Below, piece after piece: positions 9,336 through 19,026 of a DNA stretch of 64,000 bases. How positions within the stretch are numbered: the stretch's first letter is position 1; each line of letters opens with the position of its first letter. Source of the DNA: Pseudaestuariivita rosea (GTDB lineage Bacteria; Pseudomonadota; Alphaproteobacteria; Rhodobacterales; Rhodobacteraceae). The notes under the pieces were generated by a model that ran no database searches, had not been told where the DNA came from, and saw only the letters and a list, made by a program, of their open reading frames with translations. The translations under genes and the position numbers were made by a program. Location: positions 81,973 through 145,972 of the forward strand of contig NZ_JACNMP010000002.1 of NCBI RefSeq assembly GCF_017592335.1. The letters are read 5' to 3'.

Positions 9336-10432
9336 AATTCGAAACGCTTCATAATCGGGACACCAATGCGATCAAGCAATGCCTTCACACTACGCGTTGC
9401 CAGTCGTTTGCGCCAGTGCAGATGGGCCACGTAAACCGCCGACACCTCAATCGTCGGGACCGAGCCGCGTTTGCGCTTGAACTCCGCCGCGCCCGCGCTG
9501 AAATTCAAAACCTTGTTTTCGTCAATCGCGTGTTTCTGGGCCAGGGCGCTTAACATGCGATAAAGACCCAGTTTCTTGGGCAGGCCGGTGTCGTAGCCGA
9601 TGATCGGAACGGTCAGTGTATCGGCATTTTCGAACAACCCCAGAATGCCATCAATCCGGCCGTTGGGGGTTTGCAGACCAAACAAGCGGATCAGACCGTT
9701 TGCCTGCAGTGACTTTAGATATAGCGGGGTGTAGTCGGGGTTCAGCGGCGTGTATTTCTGCAGATAAAGCTGCCCATACAACTCCGCCGCCCGGTCAAAG
9801 TCATCATCGGCAAAGCAGGCACCCTCAACCACCCTATAATCCGTTCGACTCAGCAGTGTCTGATCCCGTTTGAAATCGGCCTTTGACATATCTGCATGCC
9901 GTGGGTCAAAAACATAGACCTGCCGGGCGGGCAGCATTAGAAACCCTGCTTTTTCAAAGGCTTCGATCTTTTCGGGATCGCGCAGGTCATTCAATGATCT
10001 AAGAACAATCGCCCGATCCGGAAAGCGCGCGACCAGATCATCGCGCATCTGTTCTATATCTGTTTGGGTCAGGTCGGGAACGGGATTGGTCGAAAACAGC
10101 CAGTTATTCGGCTGCACCTGATGATCCAGACCAGTCGCCCGGATCAGTGGCCGGTTGGCCCTGATGATGCCAGTCAGCGCTGTCTTGATAACGGGGTGGC
10201 TGTCGAAATGTCGTGTTTCTTCAATACCATAGTCGATATAGGCCACGCTTGGGCAGCAGATATAGCAGTTCGGCGCATCGGATCCGTTGCTTGTGCTCAG
10301 CGGCATATCCTGGCCGCCAACTCGCAGAGCTTCGATATCCGTCTTCAGGTTTTGAATTAGCGCAGAGGTGGGGTGTCCACGATATATCAGCGCAAATCGG
10401 TCAACGCGGTGCTGACTGTCGTTGTCCTGCAT
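9332..10432 (-). CDS. GNAT-like acyltransferase (uncharacterised)
   Basis: 366-residue protein without a signal peptide. Two halves can be discerned: residues roughly 1-170, and a C-terminal half (about 175-365) with the alternating pattern of a GNAT or FemAB/BioF2-like acyltransferase fold (DGILGLFENADTLTVPIIGY, then an LGLYRML segment). I cannot place it in a named family with confidence. The ATG at 10432 lies 15 bases from the ArsR stop; a TTG directly before it is an alternative. It sits between an ArsR regulator and the Rieske oxygenase in one operon, so a role in acylating the cluster product is plausible. The sequence is cysteine-containing near the N-terminus (CYICCPS). Confidence 0.65.
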   Translation of the reverse strand: MQDNDSQHRVDRFALIYRGHPTSALIQNLKTDIEALRVGGQDMPLSTSNGSDAPNCYICCPSVAYIDYGIEETRHFDSHPVIKTALTGIIRANRPLIRATGLDHQVQPNNWLFSTNPVPDLTQTDIEQMRDDLVARFPDRAIVLRSLNDLRDPEKIEAFEKAGFLMLPARQVYVFDPRHADMSKADFKRDQTLLSRTDYRVVEGACFADDDFDRAAELYGQLYLQKYTPLNPDYTPLYLKSLQANGLIRLFGLQTPNGRIDGILGLFENADTLTVPIIGYDTGLPKKLGLYRMLSALAQKHAIDENKVLNFSAGAAEFKRKRGSVPTIEVSAVYVAHLHWRKRLATRSVKALLDRIGVPIMKRFEL

Positions 10433-10447
10433 CAACGCGGGCGCGGT

Positions 10448-10777
10448 TCATTCATCAGACGGACTGTCTGCATCTTTTTGCGCCTTTGCCTCCTTTTTCA
10501 GCGCGCGCGATGGCGGGCAGACCTCTTGCAGAAAACTGGCGAGCGTTCCGGCAAGCGTTGCCCGTTCCATGCCATACCTCACAAACTGCCCTTCGCGTTT
10601 TCGCCAGACCAGCCCCGCACCTTCCAGAATAGAAAGATGTTTCGAAACAGCGGGTTGTGACATGTCAAAGCGTTTCGAAATCTCGCCCGCGCTCAGCGGT
10701 TTTTCCGACAGATACGCCAGTATACGCCGTCGGGTCGTCGATCCTAGGGCCTCAAACACCTTATCCGGACTTGACAT
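10448..10777 (-). CDS. ArsR/SmtB-family transcriptional regulator
   Basis: 109-residue winged-helix regulator. The DNA-recognition region (SAGEISKRFDMSQPAVSKHL, residues about 30-49) and the wing (LVWRKREGQFVRYGM) are typical of ArsR-family repressors. I see no CxC or alpha-5 metal-site signature, so it may sense an organic ligand or redox state rather than a metal. The ATG is at 10777; a TTG one codon earlier is possible. It opens the reverse operon with the GNAT-like and Rieske genes, and an inverted repeat covers its ribosome-binding region, consistent with autorepression. The C-terminus is Lys/Asp-rich and probably disordered. Confidence 0.9.
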   Translation of the reverse strand: MSSPDKVFEALGSTTRRRILAYLSEKPLSAGEISKRFDMSQPAVSKHLSILEGAGLVWRKREGQFVRYGMERATLAGTLASFLQEVCPPSRALKKEAKAQKDADSPSDE

Positions 10778-10800
10778 CAAATAACCTTTTAACTTATTTG
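10778..10800. promoter_or_regulatory. Inverted repeat, candidate ArsR operator
   Basis: CAAATAA (10778-10784) and TTATTTG (10794-10800) form a perfect 7-base inverted repeat with a 9-base spacer, directly adjoining the arsR-like ATG. On the reverse strand it overlaps the AAAAGG ribosome-binding site. Position and symmetry suggest an autoregulatory operator. The rest of the gap to lepA (10801-11031) is AT-richer and holds no gene I can support. Confidence 0.5.
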
Positions 10801-11031
10801 TTAATTATCTTGTTTGTTATGAGGTTATGCATATCCGGAATAAAACACAATGTTATAAAGCTGATTGGGGTCAAGCCGGGTATCACTGACAATCTCTTAT
10901 CAACCAGGCGTCACCCCGCGCCTAAGCGGCGAAAGCGGGCGGTGACCTGCAGCAAGCACCTCATGACAAAAGGACAAATCCCACCATAAATCCCCATTGA
11001 CCAAACCCCGTTTCCGCCGCATATCCAGCGG

Positions 11032-12831
11032 ATGACCGAGTTATCAAAAATCCGTAATTTTTCCATCGTGGCCCATATCGACCACGGCAAATCCACGTTG
11101 GCCGACCGGCTGATTCAGGAAACCGGTACCGTACAGGACCGGGATATGAAGGAACAGCTGCTGGATGCGATGGACATTGAACGGGAACGCGGGATCACGA
11201 TCAAGGCGAACACCGTTCGCATTGACTACACCGCTGATGACGGCGAGGACTATGTTTTGAACCTGATCGACACGCCGGGTCATGTCGATTTCGCCTATGA
11301 GGTCAGCCGGTCCATGCGCGCTGTCGAAGGCTCACTTCTGGTCGTGGACAGCACCCAAGGGGTCGAGGCGCAGACGCTGGCCAATGTCTATCAGGCCATC
11401 GATGCTGATCACGAACTTGTCCCGGTTTTCAACAAAATCGACCTGCCCGCCAGTGACATCGACCGAGTGGCCGAACAGGTTGAAGATGTGATTGGCATCG
11501 ATGCCTCGGGCGCGATCCCGGTCAGCGCCAAGACGGGACAGGGGATTCATGAGGTGCTTGAGGCCATTGTCAAAACTCTGCCTGCACCCAAAGGTACCCG
11601 CGATGCACCGCTCAAGGCTATGCTGGTCGATAGTTGGTACGACGCCTATCTGGGTGTCATCGTTCTGGTTCGGATCATCGACGGCGTCCTGAAAAAGGGC
11701 GACCGGATCAAGATGATGTCGAACGGCAGTATCCATCCCGTCGACCGCATTGGCGTTTTTCGCCCACAGATGCAGGCTATTGACGAACTGGGACCTGGCG
11801 AAATCGGCTTTCTGACCGCTTCGATCAAACAGGTCCGCGATACCCGCGTGGGCGATACCATCACGACTGAAAAGAAAGGGGCTGATACGCCGCTGCCAGG
11901 CTTCAAGCCTTCGCAACCTGTGGTTTTCTGCGGGCTGTTCCCGGTCGATAACGCTGAATTCGAAGACCTGCGTGACGCTATCGAAAAGCTGGCCTTGAAT
12001 GACGCTAGCTTCAGCTTCGAGATGGAAACTTCGGCAGCCCTTGGTTTCGGTTTCCGCTGTGGGTTTTTGGGTCTGTTGCACCTTGAGGTCATCCGCGACC
12101 GTATTGAACGAGAATATGATATTGAACTGATCACGACTGCACCCAGTGTGATCTATCACGTCTATATGCGCGACGGGTCGATGATCGAATTGCACAACCC
12201 CGCGGACATGCCCGATTTGACCCATGTCGATCATCTGGAAGAGCCGCGGATCAAGGCCACCATTCTGGTACCTGACGATTATTTGGGCGATGTGCTGAAG
12301 CTGTGTCAGGATCGCCGCGGTATCCAGCTGGACCTGACCTATGCCGGTAGCCGCGCGATGGTCGTTTATGACCTGCCGCTGAACGAGGTCGTCTTTGATT
12401 TTTACGACCGGCTGAAGTCGGTAACAAAAGGCTACGCCAGCTTTGACTATCAGATGACGGGCTATCGTCAGGATCATCTGGTCAAGATGCAGATCCTTGT
12501 GAACGATGAACCCGTCGATGCCTTGTCGACCATGGTCCACCGTGACCGCGCCGAACAGCGTGGCCGCGCGATGTGTGAAAAGCTAAAGGATCTGATCCCG
12601 CGCCATATGTTCAAGATCCCGATTCAGGCGGCCATCGGGGGGCGCATCATCGCCCGCGAAACCCTGGCCGCGCTGCGTAAGGACGTGACGGCCAAATGTT
12701 ACGGCGGCGACGCCACACGGAAGCGCAAACTGCTGGACAAGCAAAAAGCCGGTAAGAAAAAGATGCGCCAGTTCGGCAAGGTCGACATCCCGCAAGAGGC
12801 GTTTATCTCGGCGCTGAAGATGGACGGCTAA
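11032..12831 (+). CDS. lepA: Elongation factor 4 (LepA)
   Basis: Ribosome-associated GTPase that back-translocates or remodels stalled ribosomes. At 599 residues it has the usual family length. The G1 loop AHIDHGKST lies at the N-terminus, followed by the switch region [18 protein letters not shown] (G3) and NKIDLPA (G4). The LepA-specific C-terminal domain ends with a lysine-rich stretch ([20 protein letters not shown]) and then FISALKMDG. The ATG at 11032 gives a standard N-terminus. It stands alone on the forward strand; the following chemoreceptor gene is convergent. Nothing is unusual apart from the absence of a neighbouring lepB. Confidence 0.97.
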   Translation: MTELSKIRNFSIVAHIDHGKSTLADRLIQETGTVQDRDMKEQLLDAMDIERERGITIKANTVRIDYTADDGEDYVLNLIDTPGHVDFAYEVSRSMRAVEGSLLVVDSTQGVEAQTLANVYQAIDADHELVPVFNKIDLPASDIDRVAEQVEDVIGIDASGAIPVSAKTGQGIHEVLEAIVKTLPAPKGTRDAPLKAMLVDSWYDAYLGVIVLVRIIDGVLKKGDRIKMMSNGSIHPVDRIGVFRPQMQAIDELGPGEIGFLTASIKQVRDTRVGDTITTEKKGADTPLPGFKPSQPVVFCGLFPVDNAEFEDLRDAIEKLALNDASFSFEMETSAALGFGFRCGFLGLLHLEVIRDRIEREYDIELITTAPSVIYHVYMRDGSMIELHNPADMPDLTHVDHLEEPRIKATILVPDDYLGDVLKLCQDRRGIQLDLTYAGSRAMVVYDLPLNEVVFDFYDRLKSVTKGYASFDYQMTGYRQDHLVKMQILVNDEPVDALSTMVHRDRAEQRGRAMCEKLKDLIPRHMFKIPIQAAIGGRIIARETLAALRKDVTAKCYGGDATRKRKLLDKQKAGKKKMRQFGKVDIPQEAFISALKMDG

Positions 12832-12847
12832 ATATTCCTGCGGCATT

Positions 12848-12868
12848 GGCAAGAACCAAATGCTTGCC
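12848..12868. terminator. Possible terminator between lepA and the chemoreceptor gene
   Basis: GGCAAG and CTTGCC form a 6-bp stem with a 9-base loop, followed by TTAACTTT. The stem is short and the T-run broken, so this is a weak candidate in the only gap between two convergent genes. Confidence 0.35.
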
Positions 12869-12931
12869 TTAACTTTACCCGCTCGACCCAGAGTGAACCG
12901 CTGGGCCGACCTGATTTATTGCAACCGTGAC

Positions 12932-15928
12932 TTACGCCGACATCTTTGTTTTGTCGCTGGACTCTTCGGTTTTTGTTGCCCGCGCAGACAGGCTGAAACT
13001 GCCGATTGCCTTTAGCAATGCATCGGATTGCGCGTTCAGGGCCTGGCTTGCTGCGGTTGTTTCTTCGAACATGGCAACGTTGTTTTGCGTCACGGCGTCC
13101 AGTTCGTTGACCGATGTGTTGATATCGGACAGCGCTGACGATTGTTCTTTCGCAGATTGCGCAATCTCGGACACGCGCTGGGACACTGTCAGGACATTAT
13201 CGACGATCTTGTTCAGCGCATTGCCGGTGTCACCCACCAGTTCGACGCCCATCGACACATGCTGACTGCTTTCCGAGATCAACTGGTTGACCTGTTTTGC
13301 GGCCTCGGATGATCGCTGCGCCAGGGCGCGAACCTCGGATGCGACAACGGCAAAACCGCGGCCTTCTTCACCCGCACGGGCTGCCTCAACCCCGGCGTTC
13401 AGGGCCAGCAGGTTGGTCTGGAAGGCGATATCATCGATAACATCCACGATTTTCGAGATTTTCTGAGATGAACTGGAAATCTGATCCATCGCAACAACAG
13501 CCTGTTCAACCACCTGTCCGCTGGTTTCGGCGTTCTGCTTGGCCTGCGTGGCGATAAGGTTGGCCTGATCCGCACTGTCGGCGGCCGATCTGACGCTGGA
13601 CGTCAGCTGGTCCAAAGCCGAGGCTGTCTGTTCAAGGGTTGAGGCCTGTTTTTCAGTCCGAACCGACAGATCTTCGGCGGCTTTGCTGATTTCGCTGGCT
13701 TCACTCTGCACAGTATGCGCGTTTTCAAAGACCTGGACCAGAACGCTTTCCAGATGCTGCGCGGCATCGTTAAAGTTCTGGCGCAGCTCTTCATACTCAT
13801 CGGTAAACGCCTGTTCGATACGTGCCTGCACGTCGCCTTCGGACAATGCCTGCAGACCAAAGCGCAGGGCGTTGACCACTGTCGTCTGTGCGCCCACCAT
13901 CGCTTCACGTTCCTGATCGGCACGTTCAAGATCCACGCGGGCCTGAGTAATGTCCGACCCGATAAACAGGAACAGACGCGGCTTGCCATCGCTGTCCAGA
14001 ACGGGGCTGAAGCTGCCCTCGATCCACGCGATGTCGCCGTTGGTCCGGGCCATCTTAAAGCTGCCCTTGACGGTCAAACCCTTGGAAAGCTGGGAAATCA
14101 GATCACCATTAGCGACGGCATGCGCGACTTTTTGATCCATGAACTGATCAATATGCTGATCAATCAACTCATCTGACGATCCGGCAAGGACGGCGACCAG
14201 ATTTTCATTGGCCTGCATAATGACACCATCGGGTGCGACCTGGGCGGTCAGAAGATCACTATTAATCGTATCCAGCAGGGCGCGGCGCATTTTTTCTTCT
14301 GTGATATCTTCCAACTGGATCACGCTGCCTGAATAGTTGCCAGCGTCATCTGTGATGGCGTTTATAGACAGAATAATGCGCCGTTTGCCGACCTTTAGTT
14401 CGCCTTGCCACGGCAACTGACCGGGATTTTCAAGCAAATCCTCGGTCACAGCGCAGCTTGGGTGCAAGGCTGGCAAAGGTTGATCCACCAGCGCATCGGG
14501 TGCAAATTCCGGGTTTTCAACCAAGAAGACATCCTGGTTTTTTGTCAGCAGCTTGACACAGGCATCATTCGCATAGCTGATCCGCTTATCCAAGCCCACG
14601 ATCATCATGGCTGCCTCGGATCCAGCCAGGGCTGCGCTGCGTTCCAGGTTTTGCTGTTGCAACGCCTCGGACGCGACCAATGCCTGGCGGAATTGTTCCA
14701 GCGAATTCGCAATACCGCCGATTTCATCTTTCTGACCTGTATAGGGTACATTTGTGTCCAGCGCACCGCCCGAGACATTCTTCATCGAGGCCGTGATCTT
14801 TTGCAGGGGGCGGCTGATGGCGCGGGACGCAAAGATCGCGACGGTCAGACAAAATGCCATCAAAACAGCGACCTGAGCGGCCAGGTTCAGGAAGAAATCA
14901 TAGACCGGGGCATAGACATCTGCCAGCGCCTTTTCCGCAACCAGCGTCCATTCGGCGCCCAGAACATCAATTGTGGTCACGGCCGATATGGCAGTATCAC
15001 CGCCCGACCCGATCCCCTGTGCCGCACCAGTTTCGCTTTCTTTCGCCAGGCGAAGGGCCTCTGTATCCAGTCCGTCACGAAGGATTGCACCGTTTTCCAG
15101 ATGTGCAACGGGCGTTCGAAACGTTCCATCACCGCCCAGTAGATAAAAGCGTGTAGTTTCGGTGCGGTTGTTTTCTGAATTTACGACTTTTTCCAACTGA
15201 TTGATCGGCATCTGAAAGACCAGCACACCGATCATCGTACCGCGTTCGTTGATCAACGCTTTTCCCACAAATCCGGCAGGTTGATCGGCTGACGGCCCAT
15301 AGGGTGCAAAATCAGTGAAATTGGAATGAAGCTGGTCGTCCTTGTTATCAACAGCCGCCTGAAAGGCCTGCGCCAGACCGCTGTCTTTCCAAGGACCTGT
15401 CAGGATGTTGGTCGAAAAATCGTTTTCCTTATATACGGTATACACAACGTTTCCGCGCGTATCGATCAGGAAGACGTCATAATAGCCCTCGGATTCCAGC
15501 AGGTTGCGAAAATAGCTGTGATACTGACTGTGAACCCCGGAATAGGATGACCCGTCTTTGGGATCATCCACCATATGACGTTCACCAACAGGCATGGGAC
15601 TGTTGGCAACATAGACATCCTGCAACGCCTGCGCGCCCATATCGGTTTCGGCACGGCGATACGCAAAGTTAAAGGCCTGCATCGCGCGGTGGACCGTGTT
15701 GATCTTGGACTGTCGGACAAGACTTTTTGAGATATTTTCCGCCCAGTACGAAATTTCGCCCCCGCGTAGTTCAGCCGCTTTGAGCAGATTATACTCCATC
15801 TGTGCCTTGGCCGAGTTGCGCATCTCGTTCAGAACCAGCCAGCCGGTCACGCCGACCGCTACGAACAGCAGTGCGACCATCAGCATCGGTAACTTGAAGG
15901 TAAGCGGCAGGTTTCTAATAAAGCTCAT
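12932..15928 (-). CDS. Methyl-accepting chemotaxis protein (dCache-HAMP-PAS-PAS-MCP)
   Basis: Transmembrane chemoreceptor of about 998 residues. Domains in order: TM1 (about 12-33), a large periplasmic dCache-like sensor (to about 340), TM2 (about 343-365), HAMP ([11 protein letters not shown] onwards), two PAS-like domains (about 440-555 and 565-675), then the coiled-coil signalling domain. The highly conserved hairpin tip reads [20 protein letters not shown] near residue 830. The periplasmic part senses a ligand and the PAS pair could sense redox state or bind a cofactor; signals go to CheA/CheW. No che genes lie nearby. I start at 15928, where GGGA sits 9 bases upstream; an ATG two codons earlier (15934) is the alternative. 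Confidence 0.93.
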   Translation of the reverse strand: MSFIRNLPLTFKLPMLMVALLFVAVGVTGWLVLNEMRNSAKAQMEYNLLKAAELRGGEISYWAENISKSLVRQSKINTVHRAMQAFNFAYRRAETDMGAQALQDVYVANSPMPVGERHMVDDPKDGSSYSGVHSQYHSYFRNLLESEGYYDVFLIDTRGNVVYTVYKENDFSTNILTGPWKDSGLAQAFQAAVDNKDDQLHSNFTDFAPYGPSADQPAGFVGKALINERGTMIGVLVFQMPINQLEKVVNSENNRTETTRFYLLGGDGTFRTPVAHLENGAILRDGLDTEALRLAKESETGAAQGIGSGGDTAISAVTTIDVLGAEWTLVAEKALADVYAPVYDFFLNLAAQVAVLMAFCLTVAIFASRAISRPLQKITASMKNVSGGALDTNVPYTGQKDEIGGIANSLEQFRQALVASEALQQQNLERSAALAGSEAAMMIVGLDKRISYANDACVKLLTKNQDVFLVENPEFAPDALVDQPLPALHPSCAVTEDLLENPGQLPWQGELKVGKRRIILSINAITDDAGNYSGSVIQLEDITEEKMRRALLDTINSDLLTAQVAPDGVIMQANENLVAVLAGSSDELIDQHIDQFMDQKVAHAVANGDLISQLSKGLTVKGSFKMARTNGDIAWIEGSFSPVLDSDGKPRLFLFIGSDITQARVDLERADQEREAMVGAQTTVVNALRFGLQALSEGDVQARIEQAFTDEYEELRQNFNDAAQHLESVLVQVFENAHTVQSEASEISKAAEDLSVRTEKQASTLEQTASALDQLTSSVRSAADSADQANLIATQAKQNAETSGQVVEQAVVAMDQISSSSQKISKIVDVIDDIAFQTNLLALNAGVEAARAGEEGRGFAVVASEVRALAQRSSEAAKQVNQLISESSQHVSMGVELVGDTGNALNKIVDNVLTVSQRVSEIAQSAKEQSSALSDINTSVNELDAVTQNNVAMFEETTAASQALNAQSDALLKAIGSFSLSARATKTEESSDKTKMSA

Positions 15929-16025
15929 ATGCATTTGTCCCAGTTCAACGGTTGCAGTACACGCCGGGTCCGGTCATCAATAGAAAAACAGCGCGATATC
16001 ACCCGTGGTTGTATGGGGACTGAGT

Positions 16026-16058
16026 CGTTAAAAACCGGTTATAATCGGCATTTTAACG
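16026..16058 (+). promoter_or_regulatory. Promoter with symmetric operator ahead of fghA
   Basis: TATAAT (16040-16045) is a perfect -10 box. It lies at the centre of an inverted repeat with 8-base arms, CGTTAAAA (16026-16033) and TTTTAACG (16051-16058). No good -35 is visible at the proper distance. A repressor or activator bound to the repeat would cover the -10 of the fghA operon. Confidence 0.5.
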
Positions 16059-16109
16059 AAATCAGGGCCGCCAGTCCGGGCACAACGGGATAATTTTCGA
16101 AAGGGGGAT

Positions 16110-16943
16110 GTGGTGGAAAAACAGTCTGAAAACAGATGCTTCGATGGTATTCAGGGGGTCTATTCCCATCAATCGGACACGTGTCAGTGCCCCATGACCT
16201 TCGGGCTTTTCCTGCCAGAAGAGGCACGTGATTATGCTGTGCCGGTGCTGTGGTATCTGTCGGGTCTGACCTGCACCCACGCCAATGCGATGGAAAAATC
16301 CGGCGCGCAGCAGTGGGCTGCCGAACATGGCATTGCTGTGGTTTTCCCCGATACCTCGCCCCGTGGGGATGGGGTGGCCGATGATGCGGCCTATGATTTG
16401 GGTCAGGGGGCGGGGTTCTATGTCAACGCCACTCAAGACCCCTGGGCGCCGCATTTTAGGATGTGGGATTACATCTGTGATGAGCTGCCCGCGTTGCTGA
16501 CAGACCATTTCGCCATTGATCCCGACAGGCAGGCCATCACCGGTCATTCCATGGGCGGGCACGGTGCGCTGACCATCGGGATGACCCATGCGGACCGGTT
16601 CAAAAGTATCTCAGCCTTCGCGCCCATCGCGCATCCCACCATGTCGGATTGGGGTATCAAGCAGCTTGGCGCCTATCTGGGTGACGATCAGGCCGCCTGG
16701 GCCCGTCACGACGCGACACTTCTGATGCGCGACCATGGCTTTGACGGCCCCATCCTGATCGATCAGGGCGACAGCGATCAGTTCCTTGACCTGCTCAAGC
16801 CCGAGGCGCTGGCCCACGCCATCGCCGAACGCCGACAACCGGCGGTGCTGCGGATGCAAAAGGGCTATGATCACAGCTACTATTTCGTGTCGAGTTTCAT
16901 GGAAGATCACATAGCTTTCCATGCACAGGCGCTTTACGCGTGA
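16110..16943 (+). CDS. fghA: S-formylglutathione hydrolase
   Basis: Esterase-D-type alpha/beta hydrolase that cleaves S-formylglutathione to formate and glutathione, the last step of glutathione-dependent formaldehyde detoxification. At 277 residues it is full length. The nucleophile elbow GHSMGG places Ser147. The family hallmark YLSGLTC lies at 49-55, and the terminal His is in GYDHSYYF. The start is GTG (two consecutive GTGs at 16110 and 16113) behind a strong AAGGGGG. The usual partner, glutathione-dependent formaldehyde dehydrogenase, is not in the window. It is first in a four-gene overlapping operon. Confidence 0.93.
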   Translation: MVEKQSENRCFDGIQGVYSHQSDTCQCPMTFGLFLPEEARDYAVPVLWYLSGLTCTHANAMEKSGAQQWAAEHGIAVVFPDTSPRGDGVADDAAYDLGQGAGFYVNATQDPWAPHFRMWDYICDELPALLTDHFAIDPDRQAITGHSMGGHGALTIGMTHADRFKSISAFAPIAHPTMSDWGIKQLGAYLGDDQAAWARHDATLLMRDHGFDGPILIDQGDSDQFLDLLKPEALAHAIAERRQPAVLRMQKGYDHSYYFVSSFMEDHIAFHAQALYA

Positions 16944-17392
16944 TCTATGTCGACGCCGATGCCTGCCCGGTCAAACCCGAGGCTGAACGCGTGGCCACAC
17001 GCCACAAACTGACGCTGTATATCGTCAGCAACGGTGGGCTGCGGCCGTCGGCCAATCCGCTGGTGGAAATGGTTGTTGTCCCCGATGGCCCCGATGTGGC
17101 CGATCAGTGGATTGCCGAACGCGCGGGGCCGGGGGATGTAGTGATCACCGGTGATATCCCCCTGGCTGCGAAATGCATCAATGCCGGCGCCCGCGTCGTG
17201 CGTCATAATGGCGAAATCTTCACACCTGCCAACATCGGTCAGCAACTGGCCATGCGTGATCTGATGACGGATATCCGTGCAGCCGATCCCTTTCGCCAGG
17301 GCAGCGGCAAGGGGTTTACAAAGGCGGACCGGTCCCGCTTTCTGGATGCATTGGAACGAGAGGTGCAGCGGGCAAAAAGGGACGTGGCATGA
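16940..17392 (+). CDS. YaiI/YqxD family protein (DUF188)
   Basis: 150-residue conserved protein of unknown function. It has the family's diagnostic N-terminus ([11 protein letters not shown]), SNGG, a central [14 protein letters not shown] and [13 protein letters not shown]. The acidic residues suggest a PIN-like metal-dependent nuclease fold, but activity has not been shown here. It uses a GTG start overlapping the fghA stop and ends 4 bases inside the next gene. The operon mixes detoxification and HAD genes, so position gives no clear functional hint. Confidence 0.9.
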   Translation: MIYVDADACPVKPEAERVATRHKLTLYIVSNGGLRPSANPLVEMVVVPDGPDVADQWIAERAGPGDVVITGDIPLAAKCINAGARVVRHNGEIFTPANIGQQLAMRDLMTDIRAADPFRQGSGKGFTKADRSRFLDALEREVQRAKRDVA

Positions 17393-18009
17393 CAGTTGAG
17401 GCGGTGATTTTCGACATTGGCAACGTGCTGATCGAATGGCAGCCCGAGCGGTTTTATGACGGCCGGATCGGTCAGGCGCGCCGCAAACAGATGTTTGAGG
17501 CCATCGATCTGCATGACATGAACGATCAGGTCGACCGCGGCGCGCCGTTTCGCGACACGATCTATGCGACGGCCGATCACTACCCCGAATGGGGCGATGA
17601 AATCCGCATGTGGTACGATCATTGGATCGAAATGGCGACACCCCGGATTGACCATTCTGTGCGATTGCTGCGGGCGCTGCGGGCCAGGGGGGTGCCGGTC
17701 TTTGCGCTGACAAATTTCGGGATCGAAAGCTTTGCCTATGCCGAAACGCAATACCCCCTGCTGATTGAATTCGACCGACGCTATATCTCGGGGCATATGA
17801 AGACGGTGAAGCCGGAACCGCAGATTTACCAGATGGTTGAGCAGGATTGTGGCCTGTCACCGGACCGCCTGCTGTTCACGGATGACCGGCTTGAGAATAT
17901 CCAAATGGCCGAGGCGCGCGGCTGGCAGGTGCATCATTTTCAGGGGTCCCAAGGCTGGGCCGATCGGCTGCAGCAGGCTGGTTTGTTAACTGAAAGCGAG
18001 GCTGCGTGA
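17389..18009 (+). CDS. HAD-family hydrolase (subfamily IA)
   Basis: 206-residue haloacid dehalogenase-like phosphatase. Motif I is [10 protein letters not shown] (nucleophile Asp near residue 9). Motif II is the Thr in ALTNFG, the motif III lysine is in KPEPQIYQ, and motif IV is FTDDRLENI. The 'DIGNVL' form of motif I and the YihX-like layout suggest a small sugar-phosphate or nucleotide phosphatase. The substrate is not predictable. It overlaps both neighbours in the fghA operon. Confidence 0.88.
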   Translation: MTVEAVIFDIGNVLIEWQPERFYDGRIGQARRKQMFEAIDLHDMNDQVDRGAPFRDTIYATADHYPEWGDEIRMWYDHWIEMATPRIDHSVRLLRALRARGVPVFALTNFGIESFAYAETQYPLLIEFDRRYISGHMKTVKPEPQIYQMVEQDCGLSPDRLLFTDDRLENIQMAEARGWQVHHFQGSQGWADRLQQAGLLTESEAA

Positions 18010-18917
18010 TGGTTCAGATTATCCCGGCCCAGGCCGAGGCGCATCTCGACTGGCTTGAGCTGACCGATGCCCTGGCCGCGGGTCACGACCTGCCCAAGGC
18101 TCAGATTGGCGACACGTTCCTTTATCGCGACCCCGACACCATGCTGTCCCGTGCCGCCTGGATCGACGGATTGGGCGCGGCGGTTAAGACAGCCACCGCT
18201 TTTCCCGGCAACCCGGGCCGCGGCGCGCCGCTGGTCAACGGGGCGGTCAGCATTTTTTCCGATACAGATGGCACATTGGAATGCCTGGTGGATTTTCATC
18301 TGGTGACCAAATGGAAAACCGCCGGTGACAGCCTGCTGGCCGCGCGCAGATTGGCGCGGCCTGACAGTCAGGTGATCCTGATCGTGGGCGCCGGTACGGT
18401 GGGGCACAGTCTGCGACAGGCTTACGGTGCCGCTTTCCCCAACGCCCGGTTTCTGGTCTGGAACCGGACTGCCGCAGCGGCCGACCGCTTTGCCAGCCAG
18501 TATGAAAACACCAAAGCCGCGCCCGATATGGAACAGGCCGTGCGCCAGGCTGATATCGTGACCTCGGCCACGATGACGACCGAACCGCTGATCCGCGGGG
18601 ATTGGTTGCAACCGGGCCAGCACATCGACCTGATCGGCGCCTACCGCAGTGACATGCGCGAGGCCGACGACACCGCCCTGAACCGCGCGCGCATTTTCGT
18701 CGACAGTTTTGACACGACGCTTGATCATATAGGCGAGCTGAAAATCCCACTCGCCTCAGGCGCCATCACGCGCGATGATGTCTTGGCCGATTATTACGAT
18801 CTTGGTGCGTTTCAGCGGCAGTCCGACGATCAGATCACCCTGTTCAAAAACGGCGGCGGCGCACATCTGGATTTGATGACCAGCCGGTATATTCAGCGGG
18901 TTTGGGCTGAGCATTGA
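18009..18917 (+). CDS. Ornithine cyclodeaminase/mu-crystallin family protein
   Basis: 302-residue NAD(P)-dependent enzyme. The Rossmann motif reads IVGAGTVG (about 126-133); an N-terminal half with VKTATAFPGNP and a C-terminal DLIGAYRSDMRE are typical of the family. Members include ornithine cyclodeaminase, ketimine reductase and alanine dehydrogenase, and sequence alone does not decide among them. The ATG at 18009 shares its A with the TGA of the preceding gene; a GTG one codon earlier is also possible. It is the last gene of the fghA operon and is followed by strong hairpins. Confidence 0.87.
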   Translation: MVQIIPAQAEAHLDWLELTDALAAGHDLPKAQIGDTFLYRDPDTMLSRAAWIDGLGAAVKTATAFPGNPGRGAPLVNGAVSIFSDTDGTLECLVDFHLVTKWKTAGDSLLAARRLARPDSQVILIVGAGTVGHSLRQAYGAAFPNARFLVWNRTAAAADRFASQYENTKAAPDMEQAVRQADIVTSATMTTEPLIRGDWLQPGQHIDLIGAYRSDMREADDTALNRARIFVDSFDTTLDHIGELKIPLASGAITRDDVLADYYDLGAFQRQSDDQITLFKNGGGAHLDLMTSRYIQRVWAEH

Positions 18918-18929
18918 ATGGAAGTCTTT

Positions 18930-18980
18930 GCCCGGTGAGCACCACCGGGCAGCGCCCGACCCGCCCCCCAGGGCGGGCGC
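18930..18980. repeat. Double hairpin between convergent genes
   Basis: Two adjacent inverted repeats: GCCCGGTG/CACCGGGC (18930-18950) and GCGCCCG/CGGGCGC (18952-18980), the second followed by TTT. They lie between the convergent ornithine cyclodeaminase-like gene and gph. They probably help terminate both, and the compact paired form resembles dispersed REP-like palindromes. Confidence 0.6.
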
Positions 18981-19026
18981 TTTCAGCACCCACCCTCGGG
19001 CCGGTCGCTGCCCTATGTCTCTATTT

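Noticed and set aside
11332..12540. 402-codon frame antisense to lepA
   Set aside because: Mirror of the codon bias in lepA; no recognisable domain and no start signals.
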